From contig JAFUFG010000001.1 of assembly GCA_017470045.1 (NCBI GenBank), positions 62,001-126,000 of the forward strand: a DNA stretch of 64,000 nt, in the 5' to 3' direction. Position 1 is the first letter of the stretch. Every line of letters starts with the position of its first letter. Both the position numbers and the translations under genes were made by a program. Below the pieces are notes generated by a model. It was given only the letters and a program-made list of their open reading frames with translations, was not told where the DNA came from and did not search any database. Shown here one piece after another: positions 17,904-27,624 of the stretch. This stretch comes from Bacilli bacterium. Lineage in GTDB: Bacteria > Bacillota_I > Bacilli_A > RF39 > UBA660.

Positions 17904-18332
17904 ATGGCTTCAGTACCAGATCAAAGAATGATGGATATAAATAATAAATATTCTCAATATACAGAACACGTACTAGATATAGACGAATTTAAGAAACCTA
18001 AAGTATATACTGGACCACGAGCTGTAGTTCATAAAATACTAGAGTTAATAATGATGAAACCTGGAACTTATCCTACAAGACCATATATGGGCGTTGGATT
18101 AGTAGAAAATTTTAGATATACATTTACAGATAAAATCAGTGATCTAAGCGCTACCATTAATGAACAAATAGCAACATACTTACCAGAATTCTCTTCTGTT
18201 AGAGTAGAATTAGATACATCGATGGAACACGATAAGAGACTGGTTATATATATAATTATAGATAGCATGACATATACAGTAGCATTAGATACTGATAAAA
18301 AGACATTGTCATGGATAACTGGCGAGGCATAA
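17904..18332 (+). CDS. Baseplate wedge protein, T4 gp25-like
   Basis: 142 residues. Size and pattern fit the gp25/W family of baseplate wedge proteins in contractile tails: an N-terminal helix, then MKPGTYPTRPYMGVGL (equivalent to the conserved P-x-x-G-x-G-L segment), a helical middle and C-terminal strands (KRLVIYIIIDSMTYTVAL). The start is set at 17904 because AAAGGTGG precedes it; two upstream GTG codons fall within that site. It begins a plus-strand baseplate block with the next genes. Confidence 0.65.
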   Translation: MASVPDQRMMDINNKYSQYTEHVLDIDEFKKPKVYTGPRAVVHKILELIMMKPGTYPTRPYMGVGLVENFRYTFTDKISDLSATINEQIATYLPEFSSVRVELDTSMEHDKRLVIYIIIDSMTYTVALDTDKKTLSWITGEA

Positions 18333-18354
18333 TTTTTCAAGGAGGAAATAAAAT

Positions 18355-20109
18355 ATGGAAAATAAGAAGATCTCTTTAGACGATATTCTTAACGAAGAAA
18401 CAGTTAATGCTATTGATGATAAGTCTAAAGACACTGCTAAGAAAGTAGAGAATTCTAAGAGTGATACTGTATTCGTAGGAGGAGCACCAGTTAAGAGACG
18501 TATTGTTGAGGATCTTAGCGAAATAGCTCCTATGCCTAAACCTGTAGACCCTAATAAAGAATTTGAGGATCATTATTATGGATTAATGGATAAAGCAATT
18601 GAACGTACAAAGAAATCTTTGTATGAAGAAAGAATTAAACCTTGGCAAGATAAGTGTAAAGAATTAGCATTAGAAGCCGAACTGAATGGTGAAGAAGAAC
18701 CTTCCGATATGGCTTCTATGGTAAATCCTACCAATACTTCACCTGTAGTAGAATCAATTCCTACTCCTGTACAACCAGAGACTACTAAGGTAGATCCTAT
18801 TGTAGATAATACTGAAAAAGAAGCTTCTGATATTATCAGATCTGATGTAGAATCTCCTACTGTAACAAGAGACATTAGTAAAGATTTATCAGACGGTCAA
18901 GATATCGAAATTGACCCTGATGATTTTGGAGATACATCTTTATTTGATGAAGCTGAAGAAGATTTAGAAGACTCAGTGGATACAACAGATCCTACCGAAG
19001 AAGCAAAACGAGTTGAAGAAGAAGCTAACCAGAAAAGATTAATGGAACAGTTAAAAGGTGAACTTTCTAAAGCGATGCAATTTGATAAAATCAATTTTGG
19101 TGAGTACAGTATTGGAGATAATAAAGTTTCTATTAATAAAGCTATGTCTCACATTGCTAAAGAAACACCTACATTTAATCAGACGCAGACTGTTCCTTTG
19201 TATGAAACTGGTAGAACTATTAGTTTTACTCCTCTTTCTGGTTCTGATATTGTAAAAATGTCTACAGATAGTGGAGACAGTAGATTGGACGTTCTGAAGA
19301 AAACATATTCTATTATGTATGCTCATGATGCTTCTATCAACAAAAATGAAGTTAGCTTTACTATGTGGATGAAAACTATTGCTGCTGGAGATTTGTATCA
19401 GCTGTACTTTGGTCTTTATAAAGCAACATTTGCCGGTTCTAACTATATCGCTTATAAGTGCCCTAAATGTGATAATTTCTTTATGGTCAAGAAAGACATA
19501 AAAGAAATGTATGAATTCAATGAAGGTGTAACTGAAGAGCAGAAAGCTAGAATGAAAGATATTGAAGATCATGGTGAAGTTGAAGATAATATTAAAAATA
19601 AAGGTGAAATGTTCCAGGTAAGTGATAACTATGTAGTCTTAATTCATCCTAAGACTTTATACAATACACTCGAAATGGAGCATTTAGATACTAAATTTAG
19701 AAATAAGTATGCCGCTATTATTAACGTAATGCAATATATCGATAAATTATTCTATATTGATAAATCTAGAAAGAGACTTATTCCTGTAAACTTACATCCC
19801 GATCCCGAAAGTATGGTTAAGACTATAAAGAATAAGTGTATTATCATTCATAAATTTATTTCATCTATTACAGTTGAACAGTACTCTGCTTTGACTGGTA
19901 AATTAGCTTCTTATAATATCAAAGAAATTGAAGCTTCTAATTTGATTGAATATCATATTCCTGAACAGGTATGTACTGAAAGCTATACTAAAGAAGGTCC
20001 TAAGAAGGGGCAGAAGTGTACTCATAAATTTAAAAAAGAAATTATGAGTCCTTATGCAATGCTTTTTACGCAGCATCAGTTGTACATCAACACGACCTTG
20101 ACAATCTGA
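18355..20109 (+). CDS. Baseplate-associated zinc-ribbon protein
   Basis: 584 residues. The first 250 residues are acidic, low-complexity and probably disordered. The rest is globular and carries a zinc ribbon split between YKCPKCDNFF (about residues 366-375) and a later pair CTESYTKEGPKKGQKC near 540-556. It lies directly after the gp25-like gene with AAGGAGG, in the place where T4-like baseplate clusters carry hub assembly proteins, so an assembly role is inferred. A T-run near 20063 and a long open -1 frame at the 3' end raise the possibility of a frameshift product joined to the next gene. Confidence 0.55.
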   Translation: MENKKISLDDILNEETVNAIDDKSKDTAKKVENSKSDTVFVGGAPVKRRIVEDLSEIAPMPKPVDPNKEFEDHYYGLMDKAIERTKKSLYEERIKPWQDKCKELALEAELNGEEEPSDMASMVNPTNTSPVVESIPTPVQPETTKVDPIVDNTEKEASDIIRSDVESPTVTRDISKDLSDGQDIEIDPDDFGDTSLFDEAEEDLEDSVDTTDPTEEAKRVEEEANQKRLMEQLKGELSKAMQFDKINFGEYSIGDNKVSINKAMSHIAKETPTFNQTQTVPLYETGRTISFTPLSGSDIVKMSTDSGDSRLDVLKKTYSIMYAHDASINKNEVSFTMWMKTIAAGDLYQLYFGLYKATFAGSNYIAYKCPKCDNFFMVKKDIKEMYEFNEGVTEEQKARMKDIEDHGEVEDNIKNKGEMFQVSDNYVVLIHPKTLYNTLEMEHLDTKFRNKYAAIINVMQYIDKLFYIDKSRKRLIPVNLHPDPESMVKTIKNKCIIIHKFISSITVEQYSALTGKLASYNIKEIEASNLIEYHIPEQVCTESYTKEGPKKGQKCTHKFKKEIMSPYAMLFTQHQLYINTTLTI

Positions 20110-20147
20110 TTATATCATTAGCGTCTACATATAGACATGGGTTTGAT

Positions 20148-20435
20148 ATGATACAGGCTAGACATGTGTCTATGGGCTTCTTACGTTCATTATATTATGA
20201 ACAGGTACAGAAAAGTATAGCTGATGCGAAGAGAGAAAGAGCCCGTAAAGTAGAACAACAAGCTAAAGAAGATAGAGAGAAAGCTAGAGACTTAAGAAGA
20301 AGACTATCTGACAGACGTAACCGTCATATCAGGCCTGTAGAGACTAATATTAACAAAAGACCAATACCTCAACAACAACGTACACCAAATTTCACGCAAG
20401 ATGATTTAATAGATGCTTTTGAAGAAATGGAGTAA
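20148..20435 (+). CDS. Basic helical protein, possible frameshift extension of the preceding gene
   Basis: 95 residues if started at 20148, but no ribosome binding site precedes that ATG. The same frame is open upstream to 20034, overlapping the previous gene, and reads protein-like (HQHDLDNLIISLASTYRHGF, then DMIQARHVSM). Thus it may be reached by -1 frameshifting near CTTTTTA at 20062-20068, or by coupled initiation. The middle is an Arg/Lys/Glu helix and the end is acidic. It lies in the baseplate block; function not assigned. Confidence 0.5.
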   Translation: MIQARHVSMGFLRSLYYEQVQKSIADAKRERARKVEQQAKEDREKARDLRRRLSDRRNRHIRPVETNINKRPIPQQQRTPNFTQDDLIDAFEEME

Positions 20436-20442
20436 TAATAAA

Positions 20443-20769
20443 ATGAATATTCCAGAGTATGCTAAAATGGTACGAGTTAGTAAGAAGACTACTAGTACTA
20501 TTTTAGGCAATCACTTCAATACTAATATCATCTTACATTCTATACTTAACTTGTATGATATAAGTATGGAAGACTATGATGTTAGTATAGATACATCAAG
20601 AGCATCATATGGAATGATAAAATATAGAATTAAACCATTACTAAATCAGGATTTATCTGATATTCAATCTAAATATGATAATCAAACTATATCTTTATTT
20701 GGAAAAACATATATATCTACGACCAAGATATTAAATGATACGTTAGTGATCACTATGTATGAAAAATAA
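20443..20769 (+). CDS. Small unknown protein of the baseplate block
   Basis: 108 residues from the ATG at 20443 (MNIPEYAK), with GGAG 10 bases upstream overlapping the previous stop. It is a compact alpha/beta protein with no recognised motif. As last gene of the 17.9-20.8 kb block it is probably a small baseplate or assembly component (inference from position only). Confidence 0.6.
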   Translation: MNIPEYAKMVRVSKKTTSTILGNHFNTNIILHSILNLYDISMEDYDVSIDTSRASYGMIKYRIKPLLNQDLSDIQSKYDNQTISLFGKTYISTTKILNDTLVITMYEK

Positions 20770-20779
20770 AAGTTAATGC

Positions 20780-20806
20780 GAGGGCTAGGTATTACACCTA
20801 GCCCTC
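20780..20806 (+). terminator. Hairpin terminator
   Basis: Arms GAGGGCTAGGT/ACCTAGCCCTC around ATTAC, followed by TTTT: an intrinsic terminator for the baseplate block. Confidence 0.8.
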
Positions 20807-20816
20807 TTTTTAATAT

Positions 20817-20838
20817 CCCATCTCCATATGGAGATGGG
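20817..20838. terminator. CATATG-centred palindrome
   Basis: Arms CCCATCTCCAT/ATGGAGATGGG, only 10 bases after the previous hairpin, giving a tandem terminator. Confidence 0.6.
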
Positions 20839-20926
20839 GTTATTTTCTTTATTCATGTATATAATATACAAATGAAACTGTTTTTGAGTACAATTACATT
20901 TTAATAATATTAAGAAAGGAGTATAT

Positions 20927-22971
20927 ATGATGAGTCAACAAAAACGATTCTTTACTATAGATCCATTAGATATAGATAAGTTTATAGAATATAATGAATG
21001 TAAGCCTATAACTAACGCTATTTTCTTTGATGCTAATGGAGCCCCTACACCAGACGGATTATTATCTAATAATATATTTGGTATTACTAAACAAGATAGA
21101 GCTAATACTTTTGGATATATTAATCTCGGTGGAGAATACTTTTTACATCCATTATTCTATCAAACTTGGAAAACTCTTGATCGGAACATAGTAAAATGTG
21201 TTCATGGTACGTCTAATTTCATCATAGATAAAGATGGGTATGTAGTAGAGTCTGAAGAAGGAGAGACTGGAATAGACTTTCTTAGAAAGAATATATCTAA
21301 AATAAAATTTAAACCATCTGATTCTACTACTAGAAAAATAGATATAGAGTTTATGGAGAAGTATAGAAAGTTAGCATTTATTAGAAACTATCTTGTTATA
21401 CCTGCATTCTATAGAGACGTTCTTACTACAGAAAGATATATAGGCGTAGGAGAGATCAATAAATTATATGCACAACTTATAATGGCTGTTAGAAGTTTAG
21501 TTGAATTAGATAAGTTTGGTATAACAGTATACGATGCGAATAAGGGTAGAATTCAGGAGATCATTCATGATATATTTGAATTCTTAACTCAAGGCAAGAT
21601 TAATGGTGAAAGAATGGGTTCTACTATAGCTGGTAAAGCAGGCGTATTCTTGTATGGTGGTACATCTAAGACTACAGACTATTCGTCTAGAATGGTTATT
21701 GTAAATCCTAATTTAAAAGTAGAGTCTATAGAAGACTTAATGGTAGATGAAGATCATGCTGCTTTACCGTTAGCATCTGTTATTGTAAATTACTATCCTT
21801 ATATACTTACTTATGTAAGAAAGTTCTTTGAAGATGAATATTTAAATAACTCTATTAGAACTACTATTGATCCTAAGACTGGTAAAGAAATTAAAGTTAA
21901 ACTTAAAGATGTACGTATAGCATTTCCTGATGATGTCTTAAAAGAAGAGATGGGAAGATTCGTACATGGTATCGCTAATAGATTTAGACCTATAGAACTA
22001 CCTACTGAAGATAGGAGATATCCTACAGTTAAAATAAGATTCTTAGGGAGAACTATTACTAAAGAACAATTACGAGATCCATCTAAGATTACATCTGATA
22101 CCAATGTAGGTATTGTGGATAGACATATGACTTGGTGTGATCTATTTTACATGGCTGCAGTAGATATCGTAAAAGATAAGTATACACTTATTACACGATA
22201 CCCAATTGATACTTGTTATAACCAGTTTCCAATCGGCATAAATGTAAATAGTACTATCAAGACAGAACCAATGCTTATCGATGGTAAAGTGTATAGATGG
22301 TACCCACATATAAGAGAATCTGATATTGGTAAGAATACAACTCAGAGCTTTGTAGATACTTGTATGGTACCAAATACATCATTAGAATTCTTGAAAGGTG
22401 ACTATAAACTTTAGTTACGGATCATTGTAGTCACATAAATAAACCTTCTTAATTGCGGGGAAGAGCGTAAATCATTGTAATAACCAAGTTTAGATAGTGA
22501 TATCTAGATGGCGATTAGTAACGGAATCGGTATGGTAAAATCATTACAGATTGCTTTATCAAACGCAGCGAAGCTTCTACGTAAGATAGAAGAACGTTCA
22601 CAGACTATCGAAAGCTAATAAAAATAAGGTAGATTGAGATATCTACACGAAGTGAGTAGAGTAGGATATCTACATATCCGAAAGAGAAGGCTACGTTTCA
22701 AAAGATTATGGCTTTTCAAATAAAAAACGTAGATAATATAGTCGAAATAATAATAATAAACTGTTTGGATGGGGACACCGTAACGTCTAAGTCTCTTTAT
22801 TCTATAGAAGCAAATAATGAATTAAAGAATCAACTTAATTCTAAAAGGCATTATATATCTTTTGGTGGGGTAAATATAGCAAAAACTACCAATGAAGGTA
22901 TGGAAACAATGTATAATCTTACTATGAATCTTAAAGAAGATGAAAAGAAATTTATAGATCCTGTATTTTAA
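20927..22971 (+). CDS. RNA polymerase beta' subunit, N-terminal part (two exons)
   Basis: Coding exons 20927-22405 and 22768-22971, joined to 560 residues. Exon 1 reads as the beta' N-terminus: GLLSNNIFG near the start, a YINLGG...HP segment, then TLITRYPIDTCYNQFPIGIN and KVYRWYPHI, which correspond to the region before the active site. Exon 1 ends ...LKGDY and exon 2 begins DGDTVTSKSLYS. The join restores the Mg-binding DxDGD motif (here GDYDGD) of all multisubunit RNA polymerases. The protein ends soon after, and the C-terminal half is encoded at 49082-51265. A split beta' is usual in phiKZ-type jumbo phages. Ribosome binding site AAAGGAG. Confidence 0.9.
22406..22767 (+). ncRNA. Group I intron in RNA polymerase beta'
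   Basis: 362 bases without a substantial ORF. The upstream exon ends in U and the intron ends in G, as in group I introns. P7 can be formed by CAGACTATCG (22601-22610) and AATATAGTC (22735-22743). AATTGCGGGGAA (about 22453-22464) resembles the P4 strand of phage group I introns. The in-frame ATG at 22708 lies inside the intron and is probably not a real start. Confidence 0.85.
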
Positions 22972-22979
22972 TCAATATA

Positions 22980-23003
22980 CCCCTAGACCATATGGTCTAG
23001 GGG
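22980..23003. terminator. CATATG-centred palindromic terminator
   Basis: 24-base perfect palindrome, half-arm CCCCTAGACCAT, after beta' exon 2. Confidence 0.75.
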
Positions 23004-23074
23004 TAATTATATTATTGAAAATTAATAATAATTATATATTATATTAATAACTAAAATACAAGGAGGAGTCTCTT

Positions 23075-23395
23075 ATGAAAAGAGAAAGAATAAGCGTTAG
23101 AAAGTTATTAGATTTTATTAAGGAAGTTGCAATAACTTACTGTTCAAAAGATATATTTGATGAAATTTACATTTATGTTAAAGACAGTAATGGGAAGGAA
23201 ACACCTATATATTTAGATAATCTTCTTACTGTATTAGAAAAACGTAAGTCTGTAGAAACTGGTGAAGTTGAAAACGAAAATAAATTAGTAATCGATCCTT
23301 ATGATAAAAGATATTTTCAATCCATATTAAATAATTTAGGTAAAAATGTTAGCGAATATGAAGACGATCTTGAAGACTATGAAGATGAGGAGTAA
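23075..23395 (+). CDS. Small acidic unknown protein
   Basis: 106 residues with ribosome binding site AAGGAGGAG. A helical N-terminus (RKLLDFIKEVAITY), a beta hairpin (IYIYVKDSNGKETPIYL) and a highly acidic tail (EYEDDLEDYEDEE). First gene of a four-gene plus-strand operon ending at 24791. Not recognised. Confidence 0.65.
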   Translation: MKRERISVRKLLDFIKEVAITYCSKDIFDEIYIYVKDSNGKETPIYLDNLLTVLEKRKSVETGEVENENKLVIDPYDKRYFQSILNNLGKNVSEYEDDLEDYEDEE

Positions 23396-23398
23396 TTT

Positions 23399-23665
23399 AT
23401 GGATATAGAAGATTTACAGAATAGTGCTTATATGAAAGACAGAATAAGAGATACTTATAGCGGAGATGTAGTCTCCACTAAAATCTTTTCTGTTTCTGTT
23501 AAATGGTTAGAGAAAGGTTATACTGGGTTAAGAGAGTATAACTTTGTTACTAATGCTCCTGTTGATTATGAGAGTATTACAAAGATGATTAGTGAGAATA
23601 AAGATATTAAGAAGATTCTTAATATCGATATTCAACCTATAGATTTTTTTAATCAAGTTAAATAA
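23399..23665 (+). CDS. Small unknown protein
   Basis: 88 residues, starting 3 bases after the previous stop, with GATGAGGAG inside the preceding gene as ribosome binding site. Mixed alpha/beta and no recognised motif. Tight spacing implies co-translation with its neighbours. Confidence 0.65.
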   Translation: MDIEDLQNSAYMKDRIRDTYSGDVVSTKIFSVSVKWLEKGYTGLREYNFVTNAPVDYESITKMISENKDIKKILNIDIQPIDFFNQVK

Positions 23666-23679
23666 TAAGGAGTGAAATT

Positions 23680-24084
23680 ATGATACCTGAAAAAGAAAAA
23701 GAATTGCTAGAAGAAACTACTGAAGAAGAAGCGTTGAGTGCTAGTGATATGGATACTTTGTTTGAAGACAAACCTCAGACAGGCGTGTTTGGTAATACTC
23801 CTGAAGAAGCTGCTAATACCCAGCGTAGTATGATAGTATTTATTGAGAGTGTAGTAAAAGAAGTTATCTATCCAGAAACTAAGAGACGTAATAGAAAGAA
23901 GAAAGCATATATCTATGAAGTAATTGTAACTATTGGTAATATTACTTTAAATATGTTTAGATTTGTTACTGATGAACAGCTTACTAAAGAACAGCAGTCT
24001 GAGATGTGTAATAAGATGGATAGTCAGACTAATTTTAAGCATGTTATTCGTGAAGAAAGTTCTGTTCCATTTTATCGTATTTAA
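23680..24084 (+). CDS. Unknown protein with acidic N-terminus
   Basis: 134 residues, ribosome binding site AAGGAGTG. The first 55 residues are acidic and probably disordered. The rest is a globular alpha/beta domain with a basic patch (KRRNRKKKAYIYEVIVTIG). Third of four genes in the operon. Not recognised. Confidence 0.65.
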   Translation: MIPEKEKELLEETTEEEALSASDMDTLFEDKPQTGVFGNTPEEAANTQRSMIVFIESVVKEVIYPETKRRNRKKKAYIYEVIVTIGNITLNMFRFVTDEQLTKEQQSEMCNKMDSQTNFKHVIREESSVPFYRI

Positions 24085-24098
24085 GGAGAAGAAAAATC

Positions 24099-24791
24099 AT
24101 GATTTCATTATTTGATACTCAATATAGAGTAATGTTTTCTAATATGCTTAACCCTGAGTTCTTAGCTAATGGTGGTTATAATACTTACGGATATTTAGAA
24201 GATAATATCGCTTCTGTGGTTATGAATGTACAGAAAATCGAAAGAGATAAATTTAGAGCTATTAAAATTGGTGGAGTAGAAGATTTAAATATCTGGTCTA
24301 TTTACTATAAAGACTTTGATTATTCCAAAAAGATGACGAAAGAAGAACGTGAAGATTATGAACGTCGAGCCACTAGTCCGTTTAATACTTATATTGGCTC
24401 TTCAATTACTCCTGTATTGCAGGATCAATATGTAGTGGATGAAAGAAATGTTATTCTTGATAGTAGAAATATTACAAATATAGTAGAAATCAATGATATC
24501 TATACATATTTCATTAAAACTTGGAGAGCATTAGAATATGTGAAACCTGGTCTTATTCCTAGTTTCTTTGTTGCTAATGTGTATTTACTTGGTAATAAAG
24601 TTGATACGTCTTACAAAGGAATGGCTGCTTACTATCAGTTGCAAAAGATGGTAGATGAAAATAGGTGTAAGAATACTGTAATTGAAAAACTTATCGAAAC
24701 AGATTATCCAGACTACTATCCTTTTGCATTTGAAAATCAAAGTGAATTTCATAACTATATTAAGCTTGTAGATAAATATTCTAAAAGATAA
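24099..24791 (+). CDS. Unknown globular protein
   Basis: 230 residues, ribosome binding site AAGGAGAAG. Rich in Tyr, Asn and Asp with mixed secondary structure, no membrane segments and no identifiable catalytic motif. The sequence (YNTYGYLEDNIASVVMNVQ, ending YPFAFENQSEFHNYIKLV) looks like a conserved structural or assembly protein, but this is only an impression. Last gene of its operon; a terminator follows. Confidence 0.6.
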   Translation: MISLFDTQYRVMFSNMLNPEFLANGGYNTYGYLEDNIASVVMNVQKIERDKFRAIKIGGVEDLNIWSIYYKDFDYSKKMTKEEREDYERRATSPFNTYIGSSITPVLQDQYVVDERNVILDSRNITNIVEINDIYTYFIKTWRALEYVKPGLIPSFFVANVYLLGNKVDTSYKGMAAYYQLQKMVDENRCKNTVIEKLIETDYPDYYPFAFENQSEFHNYIKLVDKYSKR

Positions 24792-24796
24792 TAAAA

Positions 24797-24828
24797 ATAG
24801 TCTAGTACTCATATGAGTACTAGACTAT
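24797..24828. terminator. CATATG-centred palindromic terminator
   Basis: 32-base perfect palindrome with half-arm ATAGTCTAGTACTCAT. Confidence 0.75.
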
Positions 24829-24888
24829 TACGTTTTTATTCTTATATTTACAATACGATAAAGTAATTATAAGAGGAGAGTTTAATTT

Positions 24889-27582
24889 ATGAGAATATTA
24901 TTATTAGAATTAGAAAATTACATCGGAATCTATAATGGTTCTGGTCTACATAAATTGAAAATAGACTTTAGTAAATGTATAAACAAAATTACCGTTATTA
25001 GAGGAGCCAATGGATCTGGTAAGTCTAGTTTGTTTAAAACTATCCATCCATTTTCTGATACTAGTTATTATCTTATTCCTGGGTTAACTGCTAAAAAGAG
25101 AATAGTATATGAAATAGATAGCTCTACAGTTATAGATATTAAATATACTTATCCGGATGGTGGTAAAGGTGATGGTAGTAGAAAACCTACTACTTGTGAA
25201 GTATTCCTTAATGGTGTAGATGTAAATACTACTAAAAACGTTAATACTGGAAAAGACGTTATATGTGATATAATGGATATAGATTCTGGATTCTTAACAC
25301 TAGGTCAATTATCTTCTGAAGATAAAGGGTTAGTAGATAAGAAACCGTCTGATAGAAAGAGATTTATTAATACTAAGCTAGCTGAATTAGATGTATATAA
25401 TACTATTTATAAGAAGATAACTAAAAAGTCTCTTGAACTTAAAGGTTTAGTAAATTCTCTATCTAATGATATTAATAATATTGGAGATGTAAATGCCATT
25501 CAGTCTAATATTTATTTGTGGGAAGGACAATTAGAAAGTCTTGAAGAAACAAAACTTACCATGATTAGAGATATGACTGAAATGAATTTACGTATGCATG
25601 ACATATTTGGTGATGATATAGAGCCAGACGATCAATATTTATTATTACAAAGAGAAATGAAAGATATTGAGAAGTCTATAGAATTATATAAAGATTGCAT
25701 TGATTGTACTGAGGAAGAATTAAAAGATCATGAGTACTACAGAGATAAATGTAAATCATCTTTAGATAATGCTAATAAAGATTTACTTAGATTAACCAAT
25801 GAATTGTCTGATATTAATAGTAAGATTACTGAACTTAAGACCAGAATATCTGCTATAGGAGATATTGATTTATTAGATAAATATAAAGTTCGAATTGATG
25901 AATTAAAGGCTAATAAAGAGGCTTTTGAAAGAGTATGTGAGGAACACGGATTTTATAAGTATGCTGACATATCTGTAGATGAATATAACTATAGTATTCG
26001 TACTTATAAAATGATACACAATCAAGAGCAAAGTATTAAACTTACTTATAGTAATGGAGAAATAGAAGAAGCTGTTAATACATTTAATGGTGAATCTCAA
26101 TTAGAAGACGAAGAAGAATTACAACAGTCTTTAGATGAGATAACTAAATATGCTCAAGACTTAGTTCAAACACTTAATCAGCAAAACTTTTATAAAGAAC
26201 AATCTAAAGGTATAACTAATATTCCTAAAGAATGTACTTTAAAGAATGAATGTCCTTTTGTAAAGAATATGGTTGAAGCTAATAATAAACTTATTAGTGA
26301 AGCTGAAGAGGAGAAATTAATTAAATACTTAAATCAATGTAATAACGATATCAAAGATATTAAGAATAGATTGAATGAAGTTCGTAATATCAATAGATGT
26401 TTAGCCGAAATACATAATCTTTATAATCTGGAAAGTTCTGCAAAATCTACTTTACTTAAGTTCTGTAAAAATACTCCGAGGAATATTAATGATTATAATG
26501 ATATGATTAGAAGTTCTCTTCTTGGTAGATCTTGGTTTGATTTTGATTGGAATTATTATAATGATCTATCTAATGCATTTATAATTTATAAATCCTATCA
26601 AGCTGATATCGATAAACTTGAAGCTCAATATAAGTCTTTATCTAAGAACGAAGAATTATTGGTTTATATGAATTCCCAACTTCATGATTTAATGGATAAA
26701 AAGATAATAGTTGATAAAGAGTATCATCATGTATCTGCCCAAGTAATAGATTTAGATAGAGAATTAGATCAAGCTACTGCATTTGTAGAATTATATAAAG
26801 ATCGATTAGAAAAGAAGAATTCCATTGATTCTCTTAATAAACGATATAAAGAACTTACAGATGAATTAGAGAATTTCTCTGTTAAATATGATAAGTATAA
26901 ATCTATTAATGATAAATTTGAAGAAATAAAGATACAGATGAAACTTATAGACTCAGAACAGATTCCATCTTTAAAAAATCGTATATCCGATGCTAAATAC
27001 AAGTTGGTTATTTATAATGATTATGTGAGTAAGTATAATAAATATTCTAAAGAGTATGAAAAGATAGAGGTCATTAAATACTGTTGTTCTCCTACTACTG
27101 GTATACAGACTATATATGCTGAGATGTATATGAATAAAATATTAGGTATATCCAACCAACTTTTATCTATGTTCTTTGGTGGAGAATTTGTAATGCAGCC
27201 ATTTATCATTAACGATAAAGAGTTTAGAATGCCTGTATTGGGTAGCGGAGTATTAAATGACGATATATCTTCTATGAGTACTAGTCAGAAGTGTATTATT
27301 GCTATGATTATTAGCTTTGCATTGCTAAGTAATGCATCTTCTATTTATAAAATAATTAAGATAGATGAAGTTGATTCTCCGTTAGATACTATAAATAGGA
27401 GTGCATTCTTCCAAGCCCTTGATACACTAATGAATTATCTTAAGTTTGATCAATGCATTATGATATCTCATAATGTAGAACTCAATATGAGTAATACAGA
27501 TATTATATTACTACGTAATGATGACCCAGATTTAAAATTAGATGGAAATATTATATTTAATTTAGAAGATTATAAAGGGTAG
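24889..27582 (+). CDS. SMC/Rad50-like recombination ATPase, T4 gp46-like
   Basis: 897 residues. Walker A GANGSGKSS lies at residues 39-47 and a long coiled coil spans about 165-760. A hook-like Cys pair (C449-TLKNE-C455) sits near the middle, with a signature-like SSMSTSQKC near 800, Walker B KIDEVDSPLD near 823-832 and a switch ISHNVEL near 862. This is the architecture of SbcC/Rad50/gp46, the ATPase partner of an Mre11-type nuclease in end processing and recombination. The usual zinc hook is CxxC; here the spacing is five residues. No gp47/Mre11 partner is visible in this window. Ribosome binding site AGAGGAGAG. Confidence 0.88.
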   Translation: MRILLLELENYIGIYNGSGLHKLKIDFSKCINKITVIRGANGSGKSSLFKTIHPFSDTSYYLIPGLTAKKRIVYEIDSSTVIDIKYTYPDGGKGDGSRKPTTCEVFLNGVDVNTTKNVNTGKDVICDIMDIDSGFLTLGQLSSEDKGLVDKKPSDRKRFINTKLAELDVYNTIYKKITKKSLELKGLVNSLSNDINNIGDVNAIQSNIYLWEGQLESLEETKLTMIRDMTEMNLRMHDIFGDDIEPDDQYLLLQREMKDIEKSIELYKDCIDCTEEELKDHEYYRDKCKSSLDNANKDLLRLTNELSDINSKITELKTRISAIGDIDLLDKYKVRIDELKANKEAFERVCEEHGFYKYADISVDEYNYSIRTYKMIHNQEQSIKLTYSNGEIEEAVNTFNGESQLEDEEELQQSLDEITKYAQDLVQTLNQQNFYKEQSKGITNIPKECTLKNECPFVKNMVEANNKLISEAEEEKLIKYLNQCNNDIKDIKNRLNEVRNINRCLAEIHNLYNLESSAKSTLLKFCKNTPRNINDYNDMIRSSLLGRSWFDFDWNYYNDLSNAFIIYKSYQADIDKLEAQYKSLSKNEELLVYMNSQLHDLMDKKIIVDKEYHHVSAQVIDLDRELDQATAFVELYKDRLEKKNSIDSLNKRYKELTDELENFSVKYDKYKSINDKFEEIKIQMKLIDSEQIPSLKNRISDAKYKLVIYNDYVSKYNKYSKEYEKIEVIKYCCSPTTGIQTIYAEMYMNKILGISNQLLSMFFGGEFVMQPFIINDKEFRMPVLGSGVLNDDISSMSTSQKCIIAMIISFALLSNASSIYKIIKIDEVDSPLDTINRSAFFQALDTLMNYLKFDQCIMISHNVELNMSNTDIILLRNDDPDLKLDGNIIFNLEDYKG

Positions 27583-27601
27583 AGCTATATAGCTCTACCC
27601 T
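27576..27601. terminator. Palindromic terminator overlapping a stop codon
   Basis: 26-base palindrome, half-arm AGGGTAGAGCTAT; the TAG stop of the gp46-like gene lies inside it. Confidence 0.7.
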
Positions 27602-27624
27602 AATTATTAAAGGAGATGTGTTAA

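Noticed and set aside
18376..19572. Several minus-strand open frames inside the zinc-ribbon baseplate gene
   Set aside because: They are shadows of a well-supported plus-strand gene and lack ribosome binding sites.
22708..22767. Start of a separate gene at 22708
   Set aside because: Its first 20 codons lie in the intron 3' region, including the P7 strand; the protein becomes beta'-like only from 22768.
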